Shown here in pieces: positions 40,583 to 48,487 of a DNA stretch of 64,000 bases. Both the position numbers and the translations under genes were made by a program. The stretch's first letter is position 1; each line of letters begins with the position of its first letter. The notes below the pieces were generated by a model that was given only the letters and a program-made list of their open reading frames with translations, was not told the DNA's origin and searched no databases. Origin of the DNA: Pseudoxanthomonas spadix (GTDB lineage: Bacteria > Pseudomonadota > Gammaproteobacteria > Xanthomonadales > Xanthomonadaceae); contig NZ_RDQN01000009.1 of assembly GCF_003703395.1 (NCBI RefSeq), forward strand, positions 1 through 64,000, given 5' to 3'.

Positions 40583-42037
40583 CTACAGCAGCGGTGAGCC
40601 CAGCCGCGCCAGCGCCTCGGGCAAGCGGTTGCGCCACAGCGAGCGGTTGCGCGCATCCTGCACACGCGCAGCGCTGGCGAACTCGCCCTCCAGCAGCTGT
40701 GACAGGCGCGCGTTGAAGGTCGGTTCGCGGAACAGCAAGGCCACCTCGAAATTCAGCCGGAAGCTGCGGTGGTCGAAGTTGGCGCTGCCCAGCACCGCCA
40801 GGGCGTCGTCGCACAGCAACGCCTTGGTGTGCAGCATGCGCGGGCCGTACTCGTAGACCTTGACCCTGGCCGCCAGCAGCTCATCGAAGTACGAGCGCGC
40901 CGCGTAGGTCACCACCCGGGAATCGCTCTGCTTGGGCACCAGCAGGCGCACGTCCAGCCCGGCCAGGGCGGCCGATGTGAGCGCCATCATCGCCGCCTCG
41001 CCAGGGACGAAGTACGGCGTGACCAGCCACACCCGCTGCCTGGCCTCGTAGATCGCACCCACCTGCAGGCGGTGGATGGCTTCCCAGTCCGAATCCGGGC
41101 CGGAGGTCAGCACCTGCGCGGCGATCGGGCCCGGTTCGGCCTCGGCCGCCGGCGCCCACAGCGCCGTGCCCCTGAAGTTCTCGCGTTGATGGCCGCTGGC
41201 GTACAACCAGTCCTCGACGAACACCTGCTGCAGGCTGCGCACGATGTCGCCTTCCAGGCGCATGTGCAGGTCGCGGAAGGCGTCCGGGCGCAGGGTCTCG
41301 TTTTCCTCGTCGGTGATGTTGATGCCGCCGGCGAAGGCCACCGTGCCGTCGATCACCACGATCTTGCGATGGGTGCGCAGGTTCAGCCAGGGCCGGCTGA
41401 AGGGGCGGAACTGGGTCGGGTGGAACCAGCAGTGCTCACAGCCAGCCTCCAGCAGCGGTGCCAGGAACTTGCGGTTGAGCTTGCCGGCGCCGACCGCGTC
41501 CAGCAGCAGGCGCACGTGCACGCCGGCCCTGGCCCGCTCGATCAGCGCATCGCGCACGCGCGTGCCGGTGCGGTCCGGCTCGAAGATGTAGTACTCCAGG
41601 TGCACGTGGTTGCGCGCCTGGCCGATCGCCTCCACCAGCGCCTCGTAAGTGGCCGCGCCGTCGACCAGCAGGTCTACGCGCGTGGCCGAAGAGGGCGGCA
41701 GGCCGGTCACGGCCTGGCCCAGCAGCGCCAGCTCGGCGCATTGTGCGTTGGGCGGACAGGTGGCCTGCTGCGAATCCATGCCATCGCGCGAGCGGTCGCG
41801 TCGCAGGCGCTGGCGCTTGATCTTCTGCGGGCCCAGCGCGAAGTAGATGAGAAAGCCCACGTACGGCAGCACTGCCAGCGACAGCACCCAGCCGAGCGTG
41901 GCCACCGGCTCGCGCTTCTGCAGGATGATCCAGCCGGACAGGATCAGCAGATAGGCTACCCAGGCCGCGGTGAGATAGGACTTGAGGTGCGGGATCTGTG
42001 CGATGTCGTGCCACACGGTGGCGAGCAGGGCGAGCAT
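40583..42037 (-). CDS. cls: Cardiolipin synthase
   Basis: This 484-residue phospholipase D-superfamily enzyme has two N-terminal membrane helices (about 13-33 and 40-65). Two HKD motifs follow: HRKIVVIDGTVAFAGG (about 225) and HTKALLCDDALAVLGSANFD (about 405). LEYYIFEPDRTGTR and ITDEENE are ClsA-type motifs, and the protein ends SPLL. It joins two phosphatidylglycerols into cardiolipin and glycerol at the inner membrane. The 5' side abuts a 168-bp palindromic repeat, so its promoter may lie in or beyond that element. Confidence 0.94.
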   Translation of the reverse strand: MLALLATVWHDIAQIPHLKSYLTAAWVAYLLILSGWIILQKREPVATLGWVLSLAVLPYVGFLIYFALGPQKIKRQRLRRDRSRDGMDSQQATCPPNAQCAELALLGQAVTGLPPSSATRVDLLVDGAATYEALVEAIGQARNHVHLEYYIFEPDRTGTRVRDALIERARAGVHVRLLLDAVGAGKLNRKFLAPLLEAGCEHCWFHPTQFRPFSRPWLNLRTHRKIVVIDGTVAFAGGINITDEENETLRPDAFRDLHMRLEGDIVRSLQQVFVEDWLYASGHQRENFRGTALWAPAAEAEPGPIAAQVLTSGPDSDWEAIHRLQVGAIYEARQRVWLVTPYFVPGEAAMMALTSAALAGLDVRLLVPKQSDSRVVTYAARSYFDELLAARVKVYEYGPRMLHTKALLCDDALAVLGSANFDHRSFRLNFEVALLFREPTFNARLSQLLEGEFASAARVQDARNRSLWRNRLPEALARLGSPLL

Positions 42038-42046
42038 GGTCCGATT

Positions 42047-42214
42047 CTAGGCGTCTGTCGGGCTTTGGCGGTCGAGGCGAAAATTCGGCTGCGCGAGAAC
42101 AGATTTTCGCCGATTCGCCGCCCCATAGTGGTTCTATGGGGCAAGAAGCGACGGAAATATGGACCGCACAGCCGGATTTGCAGCCCGGCCGGCCAAAGTC
42201 CGACAGGCTCATAG
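42047..42214. repeat. 168-bp palindromic MITE-like element, copy A
   Basis: The ends are inverted repeats: CTGTCGGGCTTTGG at the left and CCAAAGTCCGACAG at the right. Inner palindromes have arms GCGAAAAT/ATTTTCGC and CCCCATA/TATGGGG. It is bounded by CTAG (42047-42050) and ATAG (42211-42214), as expected for insertion into CTAG with TA duplication, the IS630/Tc1 pattern. A second copy (45357-45524) in opposite orientation differs at about ten positions by manual alignment, without gaps. It fills the cls-radical SAM divergent spacer. Confidence 0.85.
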
Positions 42215-42258
42215 GGCAGTCGCGTTCGCTGAGACGCACCGGCGCTAGGCTTGCAGGC

Positions 42259-43335
42259 ATGGGTGAGGCGATCAAAGGGCGCGGGTCGACCGGCTGGCTG
42301 CCGGGACGCTTTGCCGTGACCACGCCGGAAGTGGCCGACGATGGCTGGCACCAACGCGATCACGATGGCGAGCTGGACCTGCTGCCCCGCACCCAGGTCA
42401 CCGAGGAACGTGCGCGCAGCATCATCAGCCGCAACCGCTCGCCGGACATCCCGTTCTCGCAGTCGGTCAATCCGTACCGCGGCTGCGAGCACGGGTGTTC
42501 CTATTGCTTCGCCCGGCCCACCCACGCTTACCTGGAGCTGTCGCCGGGCCTGGATTTCGAGACCCGGCTGTTTGCCAAGACCAATGCCCCGGCGCTGCTG
42601 CGGCGCGCGCTGGCCAGGCCTGGCTACCAGGTCAGCCCGATTGCGCTGGGCATCAACACCGATGCCTACCAGCCGCTGGAACGCAAGCTGCAGCTCACCC
42701 GCCGGCTGATCGAGGTGTTTGCGCAGACGCGCCATCCCTTCACCCTGATCACCAAGAACGCGCTGGTCACGCGCGATCTGGACCTGCTCGCACCGCTGGC
42801 CGCTGACAATCTGGTGCACGTGGCGTTTTCGATCACCTCGCTGGACAACGCGCTGTCTTCGAAACTGGAACCGCGCGCCTCGGCACCGCACGCCCGCCTG
42901 CGCGCGATGAAGGCCCTGAGCGCGGCCGGCGTGCCGGTCGGGGTGATGTTCGCCCCGGCCATTCCCTGGGTGAACGATGCGCACCTGGAAGGCGTGCTGG
43001 AAGCGGCGCGTGAGGCCGGCGCGCGCTCGGCCGGCTATGTGCTGCTGCGCCTGCCGCATGAAGTGGCGCCGCTGTTTCGCGACTGGCTTCAGACCCATCT
43101 GCCGCAGCGGGCCGCGCACGTGATGAGCACCGTGCAGCAGCTGCGCGGCGGCAAGGATTACGACAGCACCTTCGGGACGCGCATGCGCGGGCAGGGTGTG
43201 TACGCGGACCTGCTGGAACGGCGCTTTGCCCTGGCCTGCAAGCGCCTGGGGTTCGACCGCGATCGCGGGCCCAGGCTGGACTGCAGCAGGTTCGTGGCGC
43301 CGCGCGCGCCTTCGCCACAGGGCCAATTGTTCTAG
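42259..43335 (+). CDS. PA0069-family radical SAM protein
   Basis: This 358-residue radical SAM enzyme has the cluster motif CEHGCSYCFARPTHAYLEL (CxxxCxxC, about residues 78-85). NPYRGC precedes it and ISRNRSPDIPFSQSVN lies just upstream, as in PA0069/SplB-like proteins, with a TIM-barrel body and no obvious substrate-binding accessory domain. The ATG at 42259 (MGEAIKGRGS) begins where homologues begin; the frame is open further upstream only because it runs through repeat copy A. The substrate is unknown. It lies between two repeat copies with mnmG. Confidence 0.88.
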   Translation: MGEAIKGRGSTGWLPGRFAVTTPEVADDGWHQRDHDGELDLLPRTQVTEERARSIISRNRSPDIPFSQSVNPYRGCEHGCSYCFARPTHAYLELSPGLDFETRLFAKTNAPALLRRALARPGYQVSPIALGINTDAYQPLERKLQLTRRLIEVFAQTRHPFTLITKNALVTRDLDLLAPLAADNLVHVAFSITSLDNALSSKLEPRASAPHARLRAMKALSAAGVPVGVMFAPAIPWVNDAHLEGVLEAAREAGARSAGYVLLRLPHEVAPLFRDWLQTHLPQRAAHVMSTVQQLRGGKDYDSTFGTRMRGQGVYADLLERRFALACKRLGFDRDRGPRLDCSRFVAPRAPSPQGQLF

Positions 43336-43431
43336 GCCGGTGCGCTGGGCCAAACCGGGACGCCGCGTCGGTCTGGGCGCAGGCAGTGCGGCGGCCGCCG
43401 ACCAGGCGCCGGCAACGACCGCGCGAACAAC

Positions 43432-45321
43432 TCAGGCCACCGCACCGCGGCGCGCGCGCTCCAGATGGACCAGCAGCAGCGAGATCGCCGCCGGGGTCAT
43501 GCCGGGGATGCGCTGGGCCTGGCCGACGGTCTGCGGCTGCACCCGGCCGAGTTTCTGCTGCACTTCCAGCGACAGGCCGCGCACGCCGGCATAGTCGAAG
43601 CCGGGCGGGATCGGCGTGCCTTCGTTGCGCTGCTGGCGGTCGATCTCGGTGCGCTGGCGGTCCAGGTAGCCGGCGTACTTGACGCTGATCTCCACCTGCT
43701 CGGCGACCTGCGCATCGGCCACGCCCGGGCCCAACGCCGGCACCTGCATCAACCTGGCGTAGTCCAGCTCGGGGCGCTTGATCAGGTCCAGGGCGTTGGT
43801 TTCGCGGCTGACCGCGATGCCCAGGGTGGCCTCCAGATCGCGACCCACGCCATTGCCCGGCGAGGCCCACAGACCGCGCAGGCGGGCAGTCTCGCCTTCG
43901 ACCGCCTCGCGCTTGGCTGCAAAGCGCGACCAGCGCGCATCGTCGACCAGGCCCAGGGCGCGGCCGATCGGCGTCAGCCGCGCGTCGGCGTTGTCCTCGC
44001 GCAGCTGCAGGCGGTATTCGGCGCGGCTGGTGAACATGCGGTACGGCTCGGTGGTGCCGTGGGTGATCAGGTCGTCGACCAGCACGCCCAGGTAGGCCTG
44101 GTCGCGGCGCGGCGACCAGGGGTCCTTTTCCTGGACCAGGCGCGCGGCGTTGACGCCGGCCAGCAGGCCCTGCGCGGCGGCCTCCTCGTAGCCGGTGGTG
44201 CCGTTGATCTGGCCGGCGAAGAACAGCCCGGACACCTGCTTGGTTTCCAGCGAGGTCTTCAGCCCGCGCGGGTCGAAGAAGTCGTATTCGATCGCATAGC
44301 CAGGCCGGGTGATGTGCGCATTCTCGAAGCCGCGGATCGAGCGCACCAGCTCCAGCTGCACATCGAAGGGCAGCGAGGTGGAGATGCCGTTGGGGTAGAT
44401 CTCGACCACGTCCAGCCCCTCGGGCTCGACGAAGACCTGGTGGCTGGCCTTTTCCGCAAAGCGCACCACCTTGTCCTCGATCGAGGGGCAATAGCGCGGG
44501 CCGATGCCTTCGATCTGGCCGCTGTACAGCGGCGAGCGGTGCAGCGCGGCGCGGATGATCGCGTGGGTGCGCTCGGTGGTGTGGGTGATCCAGCAGCTGA
44601 CCTGGGCCGGGTGCTCGGCGCTATCGCCCATGAACGACATCACCGGCAGCGGATCATCGCCAGGCTGCTCGTCCATCACCCCGTAGTCCAGGGTGCGACC
44701 GTCGATGCGCGGCGGGGTGCCGGTCTTGAGCCGGTCGATGGCGAACGGACGCTCGCGCAGGCGCGCGGCCAGGGTGGTCGCCGGCGGGTCGCCCATGCGC
44801 CCGGCCGGGTACTGGGTCTGGCCAATATGGATCTTGCCGGCCAGGAAGGTCCCGGCGGTCAGCACCACGGCCGGGGCGTCGAAGCGCAGGCCGGTCTGGG
44901 TCACAACCCCGCGCACTGCGTCAGCCTCGATCACCAGGTCCTCGACCGCGGCCTGGAACAGGGTCAGATTCGGCTGTGACTCGACGATGCGCCGGATCGC
45001 GCTGCGGTACAGCGCGCGGTCGGCCTGGCAGCGCGTGGCCCGCACCGCCGGCCCCTTGGAGGCATTGAGCGTGCGCCACTGGATCCCGGCCAGGTCGGCC
45101 GCATGCGCCATTACCCCGCCCAGTGCGTCGATTTCCTTGACCAGATGGCCCTTGCCGATCCCGCCGATGGCCGGGTTGCAGCTCATCGCGCCGATGGTCT
45201 CGATGTTGTGGGTCAGCAACAGCGTGCGTGCGCCGGCGCGGGCCGAGGCCAGGGCAGCCTCGGTGCCGGCGTGGCCACCGCCGATCACGATGACCTGGTA
45301 GGAATGGAAGGACGTGCTCAT
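43432..45321 (-). CDS. mnmG: tRNA uridine 5-carboxymethylaminomethyl modification enzyme MnmG
   Basis: This 629-residue FAD enzyme shows [19 protein letters not shown] (Rossmann, about 9-27), [14 protein letters not shown] (about 47), [13 protein letters not shown] (about 155), [15 protein letters not shown] (about 275), [21 protein letters not shown] (split here as [14 protein letters not shown] and EEAAAQG) and a C-terminal helical domain that contacts MnmE. It works with MnmE (23.0-24.4 kb) on tRNA U34. The ATG at 45321 begins MSTSFHSYQ; open frame further upstream is again created by repeat copy B. The rsmG, parA and parB genes that follow mnmG in many bacteria are absent here. Confidence 0.97.
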   Translation of the reverse strand: MSTSFHSYQVIVIGGGHAGTEAALASARAGARTLLLTHNIETIGAMSCNPAIGGIGKGHLVKEIDALGGVMAHAADLAGIQWRTLNASKGPAVRATRCQADRALYRSAIRRIVESQPNLTLFQAAVEDLVIEADAVRGVVTQTGLRFDAPAVVLTAGTFLAGKIHIGQTQYPAGRMGDPPATTLAARLRERPFAIDRLKTGTPPRIDGRTLDYGVMDEQPGDDPLPVMSFMGDSAEHPAQVSCWITHTTERTHAIIRAALHRSPLYSGQIEGIGPRYCPSIEDKVVRFAEKASHQVFVEPEGLDVVEIYPNGISTSLPFDVQLELVRSIRGFENAHITRPGYAIEYDFFDPRGLKTSLETKQVSGLFFAGQINGTTGYEEAAAQGLLAGVNAARLVQEKDPWSPRRDQAYLGVLVDDLITHGTTEPYRMFTSRAEYRLQLREDNADARLTPIGRALGLVDDARWSRFAAKREAVEGETARLRGLWASPGNGVGRDLEATLGIAVSRETNALDLIKRPELDYARLMQVPALGPGVADAQVAEQVEISVKYAGYLDRQRTEIDRQQRNEGTPIPPGFDYAGVRGLSLEVQQKLGRVQPQTVGQAQRIPGMTPAAISLLLVHLERARRGAVA

Positions 45322-45356
45322 GGCGCGGATTTTCTCATGCCGGTGGTGCCGCTGGC

Positions 45357-45524
45357 CTAGCAGCCTGTCGGACTTTGGTCGGCCGGGCTGCGAATCCGCC
45401 TGTGCGGTCCATCTTTCCGTCGCTTCTTGCCCCATATAACCACTATGGGGCGGCGAATCGGCGAAAATCTGTCCTCGCGCAGACGAATTTTCGCCTCGAC
45501 CGCCAAAGCCCGACAGACTCCTAG
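45357..45524. repeat. 168-bp palindromic MITE-like element, copy B
   Basis: This is copy A in opposite orientation: CTAG (45357-45360) begins it and CTAG (45521-45524) ends it, with terminal inverted repeats CTGTCGGACTTTGG/CCAAAGCCCGACAG. It sits 36 bases upstream of mnmG and may carry or disrupt its promoter. Together the copies bracket 42215-45356 in inverted orientation. Confidence 0.85.
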
Positions 45525-45604
45525 CGGCGCCACGCGCGGCGAAATCAGGCGGCGCGATGCCTCGGCCTGAGGCGAAGCGGGTACTGGAGGCGGGACGCGA
45601 AAAG

Positions 45605-45621
45605 TTGGCACGGCTTCTGCG
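45605..45621 (+). promoter_or_regulatory. Sigma-54-type promoter
   Basis: TTGGCACGGCTTCTGCG: GG at 45607-45608, exactly ten bases, then GC at 45619-45620, with TGGCACG matching the full -24 element. The -12 box is CTGC rather than TTGC. A start site near 45631 is predicted. No protein gene begins within the next 100 bases on this strand; an intrinsic terminator does follow. Confidence 0.65.
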
Positions 45622-45630
45622 TCATACATC

Positions 45631-45752
45631 CTGCACCCATCGTGGCAAGCGACTTCGGGCGCCCAAGGCTGGTATTGGAACAGGGGCCAGCCGCTAGCGC
45701 ACGTTGGGGATGCAGGGGCCGGTAGTCGGGGGACTGCCGGCCCCATTTTTTT
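45631..45752 (+). ncRNA. Candidate sigma-54-dependent small RNA
   Basis: Predicted transcript of about 122 nt from the sigma-54-like start site to a strong terminator. Features visible: the 5' end CTGCACCC can pair with GGGGATGCAG just before the terminator, closing a rod. Inside, GGCTGG/CCAGCC encloses a loop containing GGA. Two further GGA motifs occur (GGGGATG, GGGGGACT). No good open frame with a ribosome site is present on either strand. No match to a known RNA family is recognised. Exposed GGA motifs would fit CsrA/RsmA binding, but this is speculation. Boundaries are approximate. Confidence 0.5.
45715..45752 (+). terminator. Strong intrinsic terminator of the candidate small RNA
   Basis: Stem GGGGCCGG plus TAGTC pairing with GACTG plus CCGGCCCC (13 bp including one T-G pair, loop GGGG 45728-45731), then A and seven T (45746-45752). 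Confidence 0.88.
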
Positions 45753-45796
45753 CCGGGCCAGATCCGGTGGGATCGGTCTTTGGAACAACGAAGCAA

Positions 45797-45836
45797 ACAA
45801 CAACGCCCGGGCAATGCCGGGCGTTGTTGTTTTTTG
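45797..45836 (+). terminator. Second intrinsic terminator
   Basis: A 14-bp perfect stem ACAACAACGCCCGG/CCGGGCGTTGTTGT with loop GCAATG, followed by T5 (the final stem T makes six). It lies about 45 bases after the first terminator in the same direction. The single-stranded stretch before it is A/C-rich (GGAACAACGAAGCAAACAAC). It may end a second short transcript or catch read-through. Confidence 0.85.
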
Positions 45837-45839
45837 GGC

Positions 45840-45898
45840 GCCGACGACCGGCAAGGGCCGGAACAGGGGGGATCCAGATTTCCCCACCGGACGTCGGC
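45840..45898. other. Structured intergenic element
   Basis: The outer stem GCCGACG-A-CCGG (45840-45851) pairs with CCGG-A-CGTCGGC (45887-45898) around an A-A mismatch. Inside, GGGGA can pair with TCCCC. The motif GGAACAGGGG repeats one found in the candidate small RNA (45677-45686). No T-tract follows on either strand, so it is not a plain terminator. Function unknown; the rest of the spacer to 45996 shows nothing further. Confidence 0.35.
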
Positions 45899-45996
45899 AT
45901 GGACGCTTTGAACATTTATACCCGGGTTACGTCATAAAACGACGCAACCGGTCAACCAGCGCTAGCTTGAATGGAGCGCACGGCACACGCAAGGGT

Positions 45997-46623
45997 TCAG
46001 CGCTCGTGACTGATCGGCCGAGTGCGGAAGTGAGACTTCCTTGGCAAAGACGGCGGCGCCGGGCGCGACTGCGCCGGGCCGGCCGATCCAGCAGGCATTG
46101 GTGGTGACTGCGGCATTTCGCCTTCGACAGGGGGCGGCATCGGTCGGCCGTTCGGCGAGCGCTGGCGGTTGGGCGATTGGGCACGTGCGCGGTGCTCATC
46201 GCGCATGGACGGTGGGCGCTGGTGACCTTCAGCGGGACGCCACGGGCGCGGGCCCCCGGTCGCTGGCCGATCGCCACGATTCCCGCCATCGGCAACCGGC
46301 GGCGGACGCTGGCCATGGCGGTGGTCATCATGGCCGTCGTGATGATCACGCCGCCGCGCCGGCGGATGGATCACATAGGAGGGACGGCTGTAATACCCGT
46401 AGAAGCCGGGCCAATATCCATAGCCACCGTAGCCGGCGCCATATCCGCCGTATCCATAGCGGTAGGCACCGCCGTAGCCGCCGTAATAGCCGCCCGGATA
46501 GGAATACCGGTAGCTGGGACTGCCGCTGTAGTAGCCACCGGCTGCGCCGCCACTGACCTGATCATAGGTCGCGCAGCCGCCCAGCCCCGCCAGGGCAATG
46601 GCGGAAAACAGGAGACGTTTCAT
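45997..46623 (-). CDS. Gly/Tyr-rich lipoprotein
   Basis: This 208-residue protein has a lipobox LAGLGGC at about residues 12-18. The mature part has three zones: a Gly/Tyr-rich repeat region (about 28-78, units such as GGYGGAYRYGYGGYG), a His/Asp/Arg-rich stretch (about 88-105, RRRDHHDGHDDHRHG) that could bind metal, and a Pro/Arg/Gln-rich tail to the end. Low-complexity composition prevents family assignment. Such Gly-Tyr lipoproteins occur at the outer membrane of several proteobacteria without known function. The stop is followed by the structured element and terminator region, which reads toward it. Confidence 0.75.
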   Translation of the reverse strand: MKRLLFSAIALAGLGGCATYDQVSGGAAGGYYSGSPSYRYSYPGGYYGGYGGAYRYGYGGYGAGYGGYGYWPGFYGYYSRPSYVIHPPARRRDHHDGHDDHRHGQRPPPVADGGNRGDRPATGGPRPWRPAEGHQRPPSMRDEHRARAQSPNRQRSPNGRPMPPPVEGEMPQSPPMPAGSAGPAQSRPAPPSLPRKSHFRTRPISHER

Positions 46624-46767
46624 GGTGGACCCCCCGGTCCGCACCGCTGTATGGATGCCAGCCTGGGCGCCGGGCATTGAACCGGTGATTAATTCCTGCC
46701 GGGAATGGCCCGTGTGCCGCGGCCCTGGGGTACGCCGGAGCCGAAGACCATCGGGTAGTCTTGGGCC

Positions 46768-47727
46768 ATGCCGTCCGCCCTTCCCTGTTTCGACGACGTC
46801 CTCGACGCCGCCGCCCGGATCGCGCCCCACGCGCGCCTGACCCCCGTGCTGACCTCCACCACGCTCGATGCGCTGAGCGGGGCGAGGCTGTTCTTCAAGG
46901 GTGAGCACCTGCAGCGCAGCGGCGCGTTCAAGTTCCGCGGCGCCTGCAATGCGGTCTGGGCGCTGGATGAACACCAGGCCGCGGCCGGTGTGGTCACCCA
47001 TTCCTCCGGCAACCATGGCGCCGCGCTGGCGCTGGCCGCGCGCAGCCGCGGCATCGCCTGTCACGTGGTGGTGCCCGAAGGCGCGGTCGAAGCCAAGCTG
47101 GCTTCGATCCGGCGCTACGGCGCGCTCGTACACCGGTGCGCGCCAACCATTGCCGCGCGCGAGACGCTGTGTGCCCAGGTCCAGGCGCAGACCGGGGCGA
47201 CCCTGGTCCATCCCTACACCGACTTCCACGTGATCGCCGGCCAGGGCACGGCTGCGCTGGAACTGCTGGCCGCCGCCGGCCCGCTGGATGCGGTGGTCAC
47301 GCCGATCGGTGGCGGCGGCCTGGCCTCGGGCACGGCGCTGTCGGTGCGCGCCAACGCCGCGCAGGCCGCGCTGTGGTGCGCCGAACCGGAAGGCGCGGCC
47401 GATGCGGCGCGCTCGCTGGCCGCCGGCCGCCTGCAGTTGGACTTCATCCCGGACACGCGCTGCGACGGTTTGCGCGGCACCTTGGGTGCGCCCAACTTCG
47501 AGCTGCTGCGCCGGCATGGCGCGCGCGTGGGAACGGTATCCGATGCCGGCACGCTGGCCGCGATGCGCCTGTTGTGGCAGGTGACCAAGCAGACCGTGGA
47601 ACCTTCCTCGGCCATCGCCCTGGCGCTGGTGCTGGCGCGACCACGGGACTTTGCCGGCAAGCGCGTGGGCATCGTGCTGTCCGGCGGCAATGTCGACCTT
47701 GACGCGCTGCCCTGGATGGCGGCATGA
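46768..47727 (+). CDS. PLP-dependent serine/threonine dehydratase or serine racemase
   Basis: This 319-residue fold-type II PLP enzyme has the Schiff-base Lys in SGAFKFRGACNA (about 53), the substrate loop HSSGNHGAALALAA (about 77), the phosphate-binding tetraglycine PIGGGGLASG (about 180) and SGGNVDLDA (about 308), which binds the PLP nitrogen. The length fits the serine racemase/catabolic threonine dehydratase group, lacking the regulatory ACT domain of IlvA. It could deaminate L-Thr/L-Ser or racemise serine; sequence alone does not decide. It overlaps ydcF-like by ATGA (47724-47727). Confidence 0.88.
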   Translation: MPSALPCFDDVLDAAARIAPHARLTPVLTSTTLDALSGARLFFKGEHLQRSGAFKFRGACNAVWALDEHQAAAGVVTHSSGNHGAALALAARSRGIACHVVVPEGAVEAKLASIRRYGALVHRCAPTIAARETLCAQVQAQTGATLVHPYTDFHVIAGQGTAALELLAAAGPLDAVVTPIGGGGLASGTALSVRANAAQAALWCAEPEGAADAARSLAAGRLQLDFIPDTRCDGLRGTLGAPNFELLRRHGARVGTVSDAGTLAAMRLLWQVTKQTVEPSSAIALALVLARPRDFAGKRVGIVLSGGNVDLDALPWMAA

Positions 47728-48332
47728 AACCGGCCCGGCGGCGCCGCGGCCGGTGGGGATGGTGCTGGCGGCTGGGCTGGCTGGTGCTGCTGTGGCTGGC
47801 TGGCGTTTCGGCCTACATCGTCTGGATCGGCCAGCGCGACCAGGCCGCGCCGGCCGACGTGATCATCGTGCTGGGGGCGGCCGCCTACGACGCGCGGCCC
47901 TCGCCGGTATTCGAAGAACGCCTGCGCCACGGTGTTGAGCTGTACCAGCGCGGCCTGGCGCCCAGGATGCTGTTCACCGGCGGCTTCGGCGGGACCGGCG
48001 CGCGCTTTGCCGAATCCCAGGTCGGCCGGCGCTACGCGCTCAAGGCTGGCGTGCCGGTCAGGGCGATCCTGATCGAGACCGTCTCGCGCACCACCCGTCA
48101 GAACCTGCAGCAGGCCGCCATGCTGATGCAGGCCAACAGCCTGCACCGGGCGATCATCGTCAGCGACCCGCTGCACATGGCCCGGGCCATGCGCCTGGCC
48201 CGCAAGGAAGGCATCGATGCGCTGGCCTCGGCCACCCCGACCAGCCGCTTCCGCACCTTCAGCACGCGCTGGCGCTTCTTCCTGCAGGAGCTGTACTTCT
48301 TCCACCGCGACCTGTTCCTGGAAGCAGTCTGA
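47724..48332 (+). CDS. YdcF family (DUF218) membrane protein
   Basis: This 202-residue protein has one N-terminal membrane helix (about 12-34) and a DUF218 domain: DVIIVLGAAAYDARPSPV (about 45), RMLFTGGFGGTGARFAESQ (about 80), IETVSRTTRQN and SDPLHMARAM. YdcF/SanA/ElyC proteins are envelope-associated; ElyC influences peptidoglycan precursor metabolism. The ATG overlaps the upstream PLP-enzyme stop, so the two are translationally coupled, though a functional link is not obvious. Confidence 0.88.
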   Translation: MKPARRRRGRWGWCWRLGWLVLLWLAGVSAYIVWIGQRDQAAPADVIIVLGAAAYDARPSPVFEERLRHGVELYQRGLAPRMLFTGGFGGTGARFAESQVGRRYALKAGVPVRAILIETVSRTTRQNLQQAAMLMQANSLHRAIIVSDPLHMARAMRLARKEGIDALASATPTSRFRTFSTRWRFFLQELYFFHRDLFLEAV

Positions 48333-48487
48333 TCCGCCCTGGCACGCAGCAGGAAGGTCCGGGCGTCGTGCGCCAGCGGCCCCTTGACGCCGTTCACCGG
48401 GTGCCCATGAAGATCGACGGAACCGCCCACCGCGCCACCGATCCGGTGCTGGACTTCGGCAGCGTCTACGAAAAGCGGCCCGCCGAT

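Noticed and set aside
42112-42258. N-terminal extension of the radical SAM protein (and of MnmG at 45322-45435) through the repeat element
   Set aside because: The shared peptide MGQEATE... arises because both frames read through copies of the same 168-bp element; conserved domains start only after it.
45840-45898. Structured element as a tRNA or as a terminator of the lipoprotein gene
   Set aside because: Too short for a tRNA with no T-arm sequence GGTTC, and no T-tract follows on the minus strand.
47061-47070. TCACGTGG sequences (also near 3247) as additional parS sites
   Set aside because: Only the CACGTG core is shared; the outer TGTT and AACA bases are missing, and they lie far from the origin cluster.
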